From positions 1 to 34,362 of IMG/VR virus record IMGVR_UViG_3300017527_000166: a stretch of 34,362 nt of DNA. One strand, written 5' to 3'. The stretch is from a virus. Below the pieces are notes generated by a model, which saw only the letters and a list, made by a program, of their open reading frames with translations, was not told the DNA's origin and made no database searches. The position numbers and the translations under genes are program-made. Positions 22,858-30,037 of the stretch are shown here, piece by piece (the first letter of the stretch is position 1; every line of letters begins with the position of its first letter).

Positions 22858-25451
22858 TGGATTTTATACCCAATATCTTTGAAGGCGTTTTAATCACGAA
22901 CGATGGTGAAGCCGGGTCATCGGTTGCAGATTTCCAATTCGCTGGAAATGGTCAGGTAGCCCCTGAATACGGGACGGGATCAGAAACCTTCACACGGGCT
23001 GGAACACCTTTAGCTCAAGATTATGAAGGCGTATATCGTGCTGTCCTTGCTGATGAAGTGAGAAGAGTGGGTGGTCGGGTTGTTAGGAATTTGTTGGATT
23101 ATCCAGAAGATTTTAGTAACGCTATATGGGTTGCTCAGGGAGGCGCGGCGAAAGAAGGCGTTGCGTCTGGTGTTGGCCCTGCTGGTGAAGATGCTATGGA
23201 AATATCTTTTGGTGCAACAAGTAGCGCAGGCGTATACGAAAATCATAGCGCGGTTTCAGGCACTCCCTATATTAGTACATTCAAAATAAGAACGGTAACT
23301 GGATCAAGCACTGTTCGCATCGCTGCTGGTGGTGGTAACGCTCCGAATTTTTCATCTGATATTACCATTGACACTAACTGGAAAGAAATAACTCATGCTG
23401 CTACTGCCATTGACACATCAAAGTGGCATCAGCTTATTAATAATGTAGCTGGCAATGCCGCCAATGTTTATGTAATTTATGGGCAACTAGAAGACGCTAC
23501 GGGTCAGGTCGATCAAGTAACCCCATCAGAATACGTCCCTAACGATACTGCTGTAATTGGCGCATCTGATCTGTTTGATACAGATGCTTATTTAAGTGGT
23601 ACGGGTGGTTGGACTGCATACGGCAGCAATACCATTGCAACACTGGCAGGTGAGAACGGAATAGAAGTAACTTATTCAGATGACATACTTGGGGCCTATG
23701 TTTATCTACGCGATTCTGCTGATCTTTCTGCTGATCTAGTCAAGGGGGAATCATACATAATAACCTTTAAGGCCAAAGTAAATAGCGGGTCTGTTGATTA
23801 CCGACTTAATTATGGCTCAACGGTAACTATGGCTACAGTTACTGCAACCAGTTGGACTGATATCGCGTATTCTTTTGTGGCTACTCACGCAACACCTACC
23901 AACATTTTAATGTTATTTAACAATATGGGCGCAGGTGAGATTGCCTACGTTAAAGATATCGTACTCAAAGAAGCCACTACCGGACTTGAATACAAAACAA
24001 CCACCAACGGCAACTCGGTAGCCTCCAACGTAGTAACCGAAGCCGCTGGAACCGCCCTGTACCCCACAGTAACCAAGACAGCCGGGGGCAAGTCGTGGGA
24101 AGCCCCTGCTAAATTCGATAACTGGACAGCAGACACAGTTATAGCTGTTGGTAAACGAATCGTGCCGGAGAGTTGGAGTGCGATAGTCGTTAACCCTGAC
24201 GAAGACCATTATTTTGAATGCACAGCCATTGCCGGTGATGCCAAGACCCATGCAACCACTGAACCAACATGGGATACCACTACAATAGACTCTAGTACGA
24301 CTGTGGACGATCAGGTTACGTGGACGTACAAAGGGCTTAATACGTATAAAGGAATCATGCTTGAGGGGGCTGGGACTAATGAGGTTGATTTTAGTTATGA
24401 AGTAGATAACGCTGTTGGTGGGTGGGGTTTGGATGACAATATAGACGTACCATCTATAGATCAGATAGGTATTACTGGTGCTGCAAACACAGCAACACTG
24501 CTAACTGATAGCGATAACACTAAATTCAGTAACGTCAGAGAAAACATATCAGGGTTAACCATCAACACTGTTTCAGTTATGCGGTTATTTGTAAGAAAAG
24601 ATACTGACACATCAAGATTTCCTATATTTAAAATTCAACGCACAGGGGGGACTGTTAAAACAGTACAGTATTGGCTTAATACGCAAACAGGAGCTACCAC
24701 AATATCTGTAGATCAGGGTTCTGGTCGCATTGCTTCTCACTTAATTAATATCGGTGGTGTTGAGTGGTGGGTAGCAACAATGGAGCATACGGATACAGGT
24801 GGTAATAATGCCGCAATACTAAGAATCTATCCTGCGGGAGGAGTGGTGCTTGGTACAGAGGAAGCAGGGGGTGCTACGCAGGGTTCTATTATAGTAGGTC
24901 AGGCAGAGTTCTATGAATCGACCACCCTCGAAGCAATCCAGTATTCCTCACCAATTCTGACGAGTGGTGCGTCAGCTTCCAGAGTTACAGAGCTATCAGG
25001 CGGCATTAATTACACTGACCCGACAGATAATACTAAGGGTTCATTCTTTATGGGACTTGTGCCATTAATTCCAAGCACAGGGCCAACAGCAAATCAGGGA
25101 TTGCTCAGTATAGATGCGAATAAAAATAATATCTTTACCACAAATGCCACAGAGGGTTTTTACCTTTACGATGACGTTAACTTCACTGACACAACAGGAC
25201 AAGTTTGGGCGGTTGGGGACACACTGAATCTCGCGGGTAGGTGGGATAGTTCAACGAGTAAATCTCAGGTTTCTAATTCCGGGGCTTCCATTGGTTCAGA
25301 GACAGCGTTTGACGGGGCGATTAACGCATCAGGCGGGAAGTTATATGTTATGAATGATGGTAGCGGTGCTGGGTTTTTGATTACGAATCTGGCGATACTG
25401 ACTAACGCAGCAACACAGGCTGAACTAAATATAGCCACGGCGGGAGATTGA
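22857..25451 (+). CDS. Large tail protein with carbohydrate-binding-like modules
   Basis: An 864-residue beta-rich protein. Two modules look like CBM4/9-type jelly rolls: about residues 80-230 (NLLDYPEDFSNAIWVAQGGA ... VYVIYGQLEDATGQV) and 238-375 (LFDTDAYLSGTGGWTAYGSN ... GEIAYVKDIVLKEATTGLEY). A third similar unit is near 500-660 (YKGIMLEGAGTNEVDFSYEV ... GQAEFYESTTLEA), and a lectin/LamG-like end follows (LAGRWDSSTSKSQVSNSGAS, YVMNDGSG). This is typical of phage adhesins that bind surface glycans. No catalytic site was recognised. Expected on the virion beside the T7-type fibre. Confidence 0.65.
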   Translation: MDFIPNIFEGVLITNDGEAGSSVADFQFAGNGQVAPEYGTGSETFTRAGTPLAQDYEGVYRAVLADEVRRVGGRVVRNLLDYPEDFSNAIWVAQGGAAKEGVASGVGPAGEDAMEISFGATSSAGVYENHSAVSGTPYISTFKIRTVTGSSTVRIAAGGGNAPNFSSDITIDTNWKEITHAATAIDTSKWHQLINNVAGNAANVYVIYGQLEDATGQVDQVTPSEYVPNDTAVIGASDLFDTDAYLSGTGGWTAYGSNTIATLAGENGIEVTYSDDILGAYVYLRDSADLSADLVKGESYIITFKAKVNSGSVDYRLNYGSTVTMATVTATSWTDIAYSFVATHATPTNILMLFNNMGAGEIAYVKDIVLKEATTGLEYKTTTNGNSVASNVVTEAAGTALYPTVTKTAGGKSWEAPAKFDNWTADTVIAVGKRIVPESWSAIVVNPDEDHYFECTAIAGDAKTHATTEPTWDTTTIDSSTTVDDQVTWTYKGLNTYKGIMLEGAGTNEVDFSYEVDNAVGGWGLDDNIDVPSIDQIGITGAANTATLLTDSDNTKFSNVRENISGLTINTVSVMRLFVRKDTDTSRFPIFKIQRTGGTVKTVQYWLNTQTGATTISVDQGSGRIASHLINIGGVEWWVATMEHTDTGGNNAAILRIYPAGGVVLGTEEAGGATQGSIIVGQAEFYESTTLEAIQYSSPILTSGASASRVTELSGGINYTDPTDNTKGSFFMGLVPLIPSTGPTANQGLLSIDANKNNIFTTNATEGFYLYDDVNFTDTTGQVWAVGDTLNLAGRWDSSTSKSQVSNSGASIGSETAFDGAINASGGKLYVMNDGSGAGFLITNLAILTNAATQAELNIATAGD

Positions 25452-25452
25452 T

Positions 25453-25980
25453 ATGGCTTATCTTAATTGTTGGATCGCAATCTCCGCACAAGGGCTGGAG
25501 GAGTACAAAGACCGCAGGGATAATCCTGATACTTATTCCGGCCCGATGACCTCTAAAACCTATAAAACGCTTGATAGAATGGCAGACGGCAGACGTGTTC
25601 AAGGAATGTTTGAAACTCCAACAGTCGGAGGGAAGACGTACACACTGTTTAGTCTGTATCTCCGAGGGGGCGCTGCTGTTGCCGATGCTGTTGATGATCT
25701 CACAGATAAGTGGCCCACACATTTTATTGTGGTTGGAGCATGGCACATGGATGGTAGACAGGTTGGTACACAGTGGGAGCTGGATCAGGACGGCGTACCT
25801 ACAGGCAATGTAACGGGAAATCCTTTATATCCTGTACATAACCAGGCATGGAGATTCATGCCTCCAATCAGGGTCTATGATGAGAATGGTGATCTGGTAT
25901 CGAGTACGCCAGCAACTAGTAATGCAGACCTGAGAGATATTAACGTATTGCAGGGCCAGGCTAGTCGTAGATTTACCTAA
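25453..25980 (+). CDS. Hypothetical tail-region protein
   Basis: A 175-residue soluble protein with GGGAG six bases before ATG. It has LNCWIAISAQGLEEYKDRR, FSLYLRGGAAVADAVDDLTD and THFIVVGAWHMDGRQVGTQW. I have no named domain for it; similar proteins are often found between tail fibre and lysis genes in phages. Position suggests a virion or fibre-associated role. Confidence 0.6.
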   Translation: MAYLNCWIAISAQGLEEYKDRRDNPDTYSGPMTSKTYKTLDRMADGRRVQGMFETPTVGGKTYTLFSLYLRGGAAVADAVDDLTDKWPTHFIVVGAWHMDGRQVGTQWELDQDGVPTGNVTGNPLYPVHNQAWRFMPPIRVYDENGDLVSSTPATSNADLRDINVLQGQASRRFT

Positions 25981-25992
25981 TAAGGAACAATA

Positions 25993-26193
25993 ATGACTGA
26001 TAACCATGATTATGAGACAGGCGTGAGGGATGGAGCAATAAAGGCTATCCAGCAAATGCAGGCAACCCAGAACAAACGACTGGATAACCACGATACGCGA
26101 ATACGGCAACAGGAGAAGGTCGTATGGATGCTCATTGGTGCGATAGCGATAATTCAAATTTTTATTCCTGTGCTGAGAGGGCTGATGCCGTGA
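25993..26193 (+). CDS. Small single-TM protein, holin-like
   Basis: A 66-residue protein with GGAAC upstream. The N-terminal 45 residues are hydrophilic and helical (GVRDGAIKAIQQMQATQNKR), and the last 20 form a transmembrane segment (VVWMLIGAIAIIQIFIPVLR). Size, C-terminal membrane helix and place before an endolysin resemble XhlA-like/holin-accessory proteins. Direct holin function is not shown. Stop overlaps the next GTG. Confidence 0.5.
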   Translation: MTDNHDYETGVRDGAIKAIQQMQATQNKRLDNHDTRIRQQEKVVWMLIGAIAIIQIFIPVLRGLMP

Positions 26194-26402
26194 AGGATAA
26201 GGTTGTTTTAATACTGGTGGCTATCACATTGGGCTTCGCTGTGTTCACAGCGATGACTGATAACAACAATGCTGAGCAGGTATTCTTTGATGAGGTCCGA
26301 GAGTTTATGTCGAAGGGTGGCAGAAACACGGCAGAGGACGGGATGCGGAGGGATAAAAAAATATCAGAGTTAATCAAGCGTATGGATGATCTTGAACAAT
26401 GA
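26190..26402 (+). CDS. Small membrane protein, possible holin
   Basis: A 70-residue protein from GTG 26190 (GTGA overlap with the preceding stop). Residues 4-22 form a membrane segment (VVLILVAITLGFAVFTAMT), followed by a charged cytoplasmic or periplasmic tail. It lies directly before the endolysin with a 4-base overlap, as holins or lysis regulators often do. The two small membrane proteins may act as a pair; which is the holin cannot be told. Confidence 0.5.
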   Translation: MKDKVVLILVAITLGFAVFTAMTDNNNAEQVFFDEVREFMSKGGRNTAEDGMRRDKKISELIKRMDDLEQ

Positions 26403-26755
26403 GTCTCGGTAAGAAACAAAGAAAGTTCACCCGCATGGTCGCCAGTCTAATCCTGTGGGCTTATGCCAGGGGTTATGAGATTTCATTAGGGGATGCCTAC
26501 CGTGATCCCAGGGTCTTTGGAAAAGTTGGGGTAAAGAAAGGGTATGGCGGCAAGAACTCCAACCACAAACAACGGTTAGCGATTGACTTGAACTTATTCA
26601 AGGACGGCAAATATTTAACTAAAACCGAAGACCACCGACCGTTAGGTGAGCAGTGGGAGTCAATGGGTGGCGAGTGGGGAGGGGCAAAAAGCAGCAACGG
26701 CAAGAGTCGGAATGATGGGAACCATTATTCTCTACGGTATAACGGCAGATGGTAA
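26399..26755 (+). CDS. Endolysin, M15-family D-Ala-D-Ala/L-Ala-D-Glu peptidase
   Basis: A 118-residue zinc peptidase of the VanY/M15 type. SNHKQRLAIDLNLF gives the S-x-H-x6-D motif (His56, Asp63), and GNHYSL gives the third zinc ligand His109, with Trp/Gly-rich GGEWGG before it. Such enzymes cut peptidoglycan cross-bridge peptides (T5 endolysin is one). There is no signal peptide, so export would need the upstream membrane proteins. The length is that of a single catalytic domain without a cell-wall binding module. Confidence 0.85.
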   Translation: MSLGKKQRKFTRMVASLILWAYARGYEISLGDAYRDPRVFGKVGVKKGYGGKNSNHKQRLAIDLNLFKDGKYLTKTEDHRPLGEQWESMGGEWGGAKSSNGKSRNDGNHYSLRYNGRW

Positions 26756-26765
26756 AAAACCGCAG

Positions 26766-26972
26766 ATGACTGAAAGCAAACTCAACTTGCTATTTATCCT
26801 ATCGATTATCGGGCTGATTGTTCTCTCCGCGTTCTTACCAGGCTGCAGCATTACCAAGGCTTACGACATTCACGCCGAGCATGTGTCTGTGGTGATTCAG
26901 AACAAGTTGGAAACCAGGGAAACGCCGAGATTCAGCGCAGATATGGACAGTGGGATTTACAGGCATTTCTGA
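26766..26972 (+). CDS. Small lipoprotein, possible outer-membrane spanin (Rz1-like)
   Basis: A 68-residue protein from ATG 26766; the frame is open upstream inside the endolysin gene with alternative ATGs at 26712 and 26715. It has a signal sequence (LNLLFILSIIGLIVLSAFLP) followed by a Gly-Cys, a lipobox-like end of the type L-x-G-C, and a short periplasmic part with one His/Val stretch. Placement behind the endolysin fits an o-spanin, but no inner-membrane partner (Rz) is obvious and the usual Pro-rich region is missing. It could equally be another small lipoprotein. Confidence 0.5.
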   Translation: MTESKLNLLFILSIIGLIVLSAFLPGCSITKAYDIHAEHVSVVIQNKLETRETPRFSADMDSGIYRHF

Positions 26973-27361
26973 TGTGTGACCTACACTACAAGCAGGGGTA
27001 CAAGTACCAGGTAGCAAACACGCACACCGTTCAAACGCCTATTAAAGGGTACACGGTAGACCACCACCTTTTTCACCTGTCAGAGGACGGCAGGCTTACA
27101 CTGATGCGTGGTTTCGCATGGGACGGAGCCACATTCTTCCCTGACTTCAAGAGCATTCTGAGGTCGTCTGCATATCACGATTGTTTCTACCAGATGATTG
27201 CTGCTGGTCTGCTACCGATGGAAGTGAAAAAGCCTGTCGATGAATTCCTGAGATACATTTGTGAGGAAGACGGGATGATCAGGATAACTGCCAGGTTAGT
27301 GTATCGGGGTGTGAGATTGAACCCTCGCCCAGACAAGAACCCTGTGCTCACTGTTCCTTGA
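26972..27361 (+). CDS. DUF1353-like protein
   Basis: A 129-residue protein overlapping the previous stop by one base. MRGFAWDGATFFPDFKSIL followed by SSAYHDCFYQMIAAGLLP is the pattern of DUF1353 phage proteins (F-x-W-D-G-A-S then A-x-x-H-D). The conserved His-Asp and Trp-Asp suggest a metal or catalytic site, but no function is established that I know of. It is the last rightward gene and overlaps the last leftward gene tail to tail by 14 bases. Confidence 0.7.
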   Translation: MCDLHYKQGYKYQVANTHTVQTPIKGYTVDHHLFHLSEDGRLTLMRGFAWDGATFFPDFKSILRSSAYHDCFYQMIAAGLLPMEVKKPVDEFLRYICEEDGMIRITARLVYRGVRLNPRPDKNPVLTVP

Positions 27362-27566
27362 GTGCTTCTTTCGCTATGTTCATTAGAAATCGCTCGCGTT
27401 CTGTTACGCCGACTGACTGAGAGCCTACGTAGTACCATATCTTCTCCAGCGCATCTCTCAGCTTTTCATTCTCTGCTTCCAGCTTTTCAATGCGCTCATC
27501 ACATTTTCTTTTAAAGACGGGTAATTCAGGGTTGTGTAGTCTATCTCGTTGGTAAATATCAACCAT
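27348..27566 (-). CDS. Small coiled-coil protein, array member 1
   Basis: About 72 residues from ATG 27566, which has AGGTG six bases upstream; a GTG at 27575 is less likely. Central LEAENEKLRDALEKI is a leucine-zipper-like coil, and the end reads IAKEALKEQ. The same two elements recur in other genes of this arm. Function is unknown. It is the last gene of the leftward operon, overlaps its upstream neighbour and converges on a + strand gene. Confidence 0.6.
   Translation of the reverse strand: MVDIYQRDRLHNPELPVFKRKCDERIEKLEAENEKLRDALEKIWYYVGSQSVGVTERERFLMNIAKEALKEQ
27439..27486 (-). repeat. 48-base direct repeat, first copy (second at 29523-29570)
   Basis: 27439-27486 and 29523-29570 differ at only a few positions. 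Both encode the KLEAEN-x-x-LRDALEKI coil in array members 1 and 6. The copies are about 2 kb apart and in the same orientation, so recombination between them would delete the genes in between. Confidence 0.75.
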
Positions 27567-27903
27567 TATCTTCACCTAACTGGCGTAGTGCGGCTTTCTT
27601 ATCTTTCTTATCTCTCCATTTACCAAGTATTTCCATCATGTAAACTGCTGCCATATCACTCTTGCCGATGTCTTCTAATGCTTTTGCTTTATCAAATTCT
27701 GCGTTAAACCAATCCAAAGCATCCACCAACGGCGCAATCTTCGCTTCAAGTATATCTCTTTGAATCTGTAGCTTAGTATTCTCAATACCATATTGATAAA
27801 CACTATCTTCAAGTTGTTGGTTGAGGGAGTCGGCTAATTCCTCAGAATCGTATGCGTTTTCAGTAGCGTGTTCAGACAACATCTTCTCATCAATTAGTCG
27901 CAT
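27559..27903 (-). CDS. Small helical protein, array member 2
   Basis: About 114 residues from the ATG at 27903, six bases after GGAGG; the longer frame begins at 27924. It is predicted almost all helical (SLNQQLEDSVYQYGIENTKL, ILEAKIAPLVDALDWF). APLVDALDWF is related to the PLV-D/E-AL-E segment of the neighbouring genes. No known domain. Overlaps both flanking genes. Confidence 0.55.
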   Translation of the reverse strand: MRLIDEKMLSEHATENAYDSEELADSLNQQLEDSVYQYGIENTKLQIQRDILEAKIAPLVDALDWFNAEFDKAKALEDIGKSDMAAVYMMEILGKWRDKKDKKAALRQLGEDNG

Positions 27904-28123
27904 CATCAGCCTCCAGTTGGGCAAGGGCTTGTTTGGCTATTTCAGATAGCCTTGATTCTTTGCCGTAGAGTTCTACTTCTAGCCATACTACCTTTTCCAA
28001 CGCCTCCACCAAAGGCTGCACTTGCCCCATGACCGCATTATAGATAACGGTTTCCCGGCAAATATCTATGTCGGATATATCCCGCTCAAGCGCCTGTTTA
28101 ATTATTGCGTGTAATTTAACCAT
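27890..28123 (-). CDS. Small helical protein, array member 3
   Basis: A 77-residue protein with GAGGAGG upstream of ATG 28123. It contains VQPLVEALEKVVWLE and ends in LSEIAKQALAQLEADD, the shared signature of this array. The DNA of its 3' end (27909-27940) is close to a 33-base stretch found in two other array genes. Unknown function; overlaps genes on both sides. Confidence 0.6.
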   Translation of the reverse strand: MVKLHAIIKQALERDISDIDICRETVIYNAVMGQVQPLVEALEKVVWLEVELYGKESRLSEIAKQALAQLEADDATN

Positions 28124-28304
28124 TATCTTCCTCCTCTGGCACTGCTGTAATAACGCAATGACGGTTTCTTGGTAGTTCAGCCTCGCATTGTTTTATTGCT
28201 GCCCGATATTTCTTTGCTGGCTTATGTGTGTCTATAACGGCAAAACCGAACAACAGTATTGTAATAGTTAATACTCCGATTACTGATAGTAGAAAATCAT
28301 CCAT
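28116..28304 (-). CDS. Small single-TM protein
   Basis: A 62-residue protein with a near-perfect ribosome site (GGAGGTGAT) before ATG 28304. Residues 4-24 form a membrane helix (FLLSVIGVLTITILLFGFAV), followed by a basic, Cys-containing tail. No family recognised. Its position within the early operon suggests a host-interaction or lysis-control role, but this is a guess. Confidence 0.6.
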   Translation of the reverse strand: MDDFLLSVIGVLTITILLFGFAVIDTHKPAKKYRAAIKQCEAELPRNRHCVITAVPEEEDNG

Positions 28305-28307
28305 TAA

Positions 28308-28349
28308 TCACCTCCAGACGTTGTTGATGTTATCGAATGGGCTTGTCAT
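28308..28349 (-). other. 13-codon micro-ORF filling the gap before the TM-protein gene
   Basis: ATG 28349 overlaps the upstream stop (ATGA), and the frame MTSPFDNINNVWR ends in TGA at 28308, 4 bases before the next start codon. Its last codons (TGGAGG) contain the ribosome site of the next gene. It may couple translation across the gap instead of making a functional peptide. Could be chance. Confidence 0.25.
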
Positions 28350-28576
28350 TGCATACCTCTGCTTAAAGTTTCTATATCCTCGTCGGCATGTGGGACTTCG
28401 TCATGTACAAATATATACCCATCGTGTTCGCCTGATTTAATCTCCTTGATGTTGTCTGCGACAATCACTCGCCTGCATATCGGACAGTAAATTTCAGTCC
28501 TTAGCTTCGGGCGGCAGATGGAGCAGAACTCTTTTTTAGTGCCGTGTTTACATTGGCTGTTTAATGGGTTGGTCAT
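28346..28576 (-). CDS. Small Cys-rich, zinc-ribbon-like protein
   Basis: A 76-residue protein starting at ATG 28576 in an ATGA overlap with the gene upstream. Cys residues occur as C-x8-C-x2-C (CKHGTKKEFCSIC) and again as C-x2-C (YCPIC), a pattern of one or two zinc ribbons. Zinc binding may serve DNA, RNA or protein contacts; no specific family recognised. The tail is acidic. Confidence 0.6.
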   Translation of the reverse strand: MTNPLNSQCKHGTKKEFCSICRPKLRTEIYCPICRRVIVADNIKEIKSGEHDGYIFVHDEVPHADEDIETLSRGMQ

Positions 28577-28719
28577 ACTATCCACGGAGCCTCGTATACT
28601 TCAAACCAAGTATTTGGCGGGTTGTCGATATGATAGTAATTTATATCTACTCGCATATACCACGCGCCGATATGCAAGTGCCTTACTCCAAATCGGATAT
28701 TGAACCAATCATAGCTCAT
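28573..28719 (-). CDS. 48-residue hypothetical protein
   Basis: Reverse-strand frame from ATG 28719, preceded by GGAGGGG eight bases upstream, to TGA at 28573-28575, which overlaps the next ATG (ATGA). The product (MSYDWFNIRFGVRHLHIGAW at the start, NPPNTWFEVYEAPW near the end) is rich in Trp and Tyr and has no known family. The strong ribosome site and exact coupling at both ends support that it is real, although it is below usual gene-caller length. Confidence 0.6.
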   Translation of the reverse strand: MSYDWFNIRFGVRHLHIGAWYMRVDINYYHIDNPPNTWFEVYEAPWIV

Positions 28720-28756
28720 ATTTCAACCCCTCCAGAATTTTCTTGAAGTCACTCAT
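28709..28756 (-). other. 15-codon micro-ORF coupling two genes
   Basis: ATG 28756 overlaps the upstream stop by 8 bases; the frame MSDFKKILEGLKYEL ends at 28709, overlapping the start of the 48-residue gene. The ribosome site of that gene lies inside it. It looks like a translational-coupling leader of the same type as the micro-ORF at 28308-28349. Confidence 0.3.
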
Positions 28757-28961
28757 CGTCCGCCATTTTCTGCATGGCATCCCAATCAGCCTCCTTCGGT
28801 GGTTCGGGTAATGACCTTTTACCTCGATTGTAGGCATATTCCATTACCGCCCTAATCACTTGGAATTGGGCATTTCTTGTAATGATTATCTCGGTGTTTT
28901 CTAACCAGTCAACAGCCTCATATGCTTTCGCATCGAGGTTTTTATAATCTAATTCATCCAT
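28749..28961 (-). CDS. Small hypothetical protein
   Basis: A 70-residue acidic protein with YKNLDAKAYEAVDWLENTEI and AVMEYAYNRGKR. Helical, soluble, no motif recognised. It overlaps the preceding array gene by 8 bases and belongs to the same leftward operon. It lacks the array's IAKQAL ending. Confidence 0.55.
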   Translation of the reverse strand: MDELDYKNLDAKAYEAVDWLENTEIIITRNAQFQVIRAVMEYAYNRGKRSLPEPPKEADWDAMQKMADDE

Positions 28962-29232
28962 TATTCACCTCCAGTTTGGCAAGGGCTTGTTTGGCTATTT
29001 TAGCGCACTCATTAAATGCTTTATTTGCTCCTACTTGGTGTGCTTGTTCTGCTTCAATTGGTTCATCCATTAACAGGGTTAACCCTTCATGCCCTTTTAT
29101 AAGTTCCAAAGCATCCACCAACGGCTGCACCTTCGCCTCTAGTTGTTGGTAGTTTGAGTATTCAACCCACTCACCATCTAAAGCTAATTCCATATCTGGA
29201 AATTCCCCACACTCGTTGTATCTATCAACCAT
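28954..29232 (-). CDS. Small helical protein, array member 4
   Basis: A 92-residue protein with QQLEAKVQPLVDALELIKG and a C-terminal CAKIAKQALAKLEVNNG. Its last codons share a 33-base identical stretch (28966-28998) with the gene at 29409. Unknown role. Start ATG 29232 lies in the overlap with the upstream gene and has GGAGG in front. Confidence 0.6.
   Translation of the reverse strand: MVDRYNECGEFPDMELALDGEWVEYSNYQQLEAKVQPLVDALELIKGHEGLTLLMDEPIEAEQAHQVGANKAFNECAKIAKQALAKLEVNNG
28966..28998 (-). repeat. 33-base direct repeat shared by array genes
   Basis: The stretch 28966-28998 is identical to 29427-29459, and 27909-27940 matches with few changes. On the coding strand it encodes IAKQALAKLEV and includes the ribosome site of the following gene. 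Near identity of DNA points to recent duplication or gene conversion. Confidence 0.8.
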
Positions 29233-29422
29233 CTTCAGCCTCCTTTAGTGCTTGCTCAGCAAGCTCAATTACCTTCCCTTCATCACCAAATGAGCACAGG
29301 CTTTCCTTGAAGTATGCTATTGATTTCAATGCAGTCCGATACCGCTGGCACTGGGATTTGAGTTTAGCGTATCTTTCTTCATCATAATCTGGCAACCCAT
29401 CTTTATTGCTAATTACACTCAC
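29225..29422 (-). CDS. Small helical protein, array member 5
   Basis: A 65-residue protein containing YRTALKSIAYFKESL and ending ELAEQALKEAEDG, a divergent form of the array signature. Starts at ATG 29422 with GGAGGTGAT upstream inside the preceding gene. Soluble, charged, unknown function. Confidence 0.55.
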   Translation of the reverse strand: MSVISNKDGLPDYDEERYAKLKSQCQRYRTALKSIAYFKESLCSFGDEGKVIELAEQALKEAEDG

Positions 29423-29621
29423 TAATCACCTCCAGTTTGGCAAGGGCTTGTTTGGCTATACCCGATAATTCAACTGAGTCGTACATCATATAAGTGTCGG
29501 TATCGGTTGTATCGTTGTCTGCTATCTTCTCCAGCGCATCTCTCAGCCTTTTGTTCTCGGCTTCCAGCTTATCCCTAGACAAACAACCGCTTTCGTATGC
29601 CTGTTCAATCGGCTCAACCAT
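29409..29621 (-). CDS. Small coiled-coil protein, array member 6
   Basis: About 70 residues from ATG 29621, which has GGGGGAGAG upstream; an in-frame ATG lies at 29684. It contains KLEAENKRLRDALEKIAD, nearly the same coil as in array member 1, and ends SGIAKQALAKLEV, nearly the same as member 4. It thus looks like a recombinant or ancestral form joining both elements. Function unknown. Confidence 0.6.
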   Translation of the reverse strand: MVEPIEQAYESGCLSRDKLEAENKRLRDALEKIADNDTTDTDTYMMYDSVELSGIAKQALAKLEVISECN

Positions 29622-29728
29622 TCTCGCTCTCCCCCGAATTTCCGATAGGCAAACTTGAACTGCTGCCCGTCCCATACCCCACAAATAAATAGAGGCTAGG
29701 AGGGACAGAGCGATTGTTTCGAGTTCGA
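29622..29728 (-). other. 107-base leader without a gene
   Basis: No convincing frame or promoter on the leftward strand apart from the unlikely N-terminal extension of the gene at 29409. It contains AATTCGGGGG (29631-29640 read leftward), shared with the leader at 30252-30261, just in front of the start codon. GTCCC and GGGAC can pair across about 27 bases. Possibly a regulatory 5' region. Confidence 0.35.
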
Positions 29729-30016
29729 TCAGAATGCCAAATCATCACTGAAATCGGCAGGTGGCGCAGAGGGCGCAGACTGTGATTTCGGTTCATCAGT
29801 GAAAATGGACACCATCAACATGTCCCCGACCTTCTTGCCTTTGGAGTGGTTGTAGCGGTTCTGCTTCGCCAGAGCGCCCGAAAGACTAACCGTTGGGTCT
29901 ATCAGGGCGTACTCTCCATTGTCGTTGCTTAGAATGACGCCCAAGCGCACGTAGTCACCTTTAGTCTCGCCATTCTTTTCGTACTCACCTACTTTTGCTG
30001 CTAATCGTTTAGTCAT
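29729..30016 (-). CDS. Small single-strand DNA-binding-like protein
   Basis: A 95-residue protein with GGAAATAAA upstream. The N-terminal part is beta-like (LAAKVGEYEKNGETKGDYVR, LGVILSNDNGEYALIDPTVS). A flexible Ser/Ala/Pro linker (SQSAPSAPPA) is followed by an acidic, aromatic end, DFSDDLAF, as in SSB proteins whose tail recruits partners. Being two genes from a YqaJ exonuclease and an ERF annealing protein, it likely serves the same recombination module. It is not a canonical OB-fold SSB by sequence. Confidence 0.55.
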   Translation of the reverse strand: MTKRLAAKVGEYEKNGETKGDYVRLGVILSNDNGEYALIDPTVSLSGALAKQNRYNHSKGKKVGDMLMVSIFTDEPKSQSAPSAPPADFSDDLAF

Positions 30017-30037
30017 TTTATTTCCTCTCAGTTAAAT

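Noticed and set aside
20891-25451. Diversity-generating retroelement, as in BPP-1
   Set aside because: No reverse transcriptase frame, Avd-like gene or template/variable repeat pair was seen near the adhesin genes in this window.
29614-29796. 60-residue leftward frame spanning the leader before 29621
   Set aside because: It is in another frame from the SSB-like gene it overlaps, has Ser/Pro/Arg-rich composition of a shadow frame and no ribosome site.
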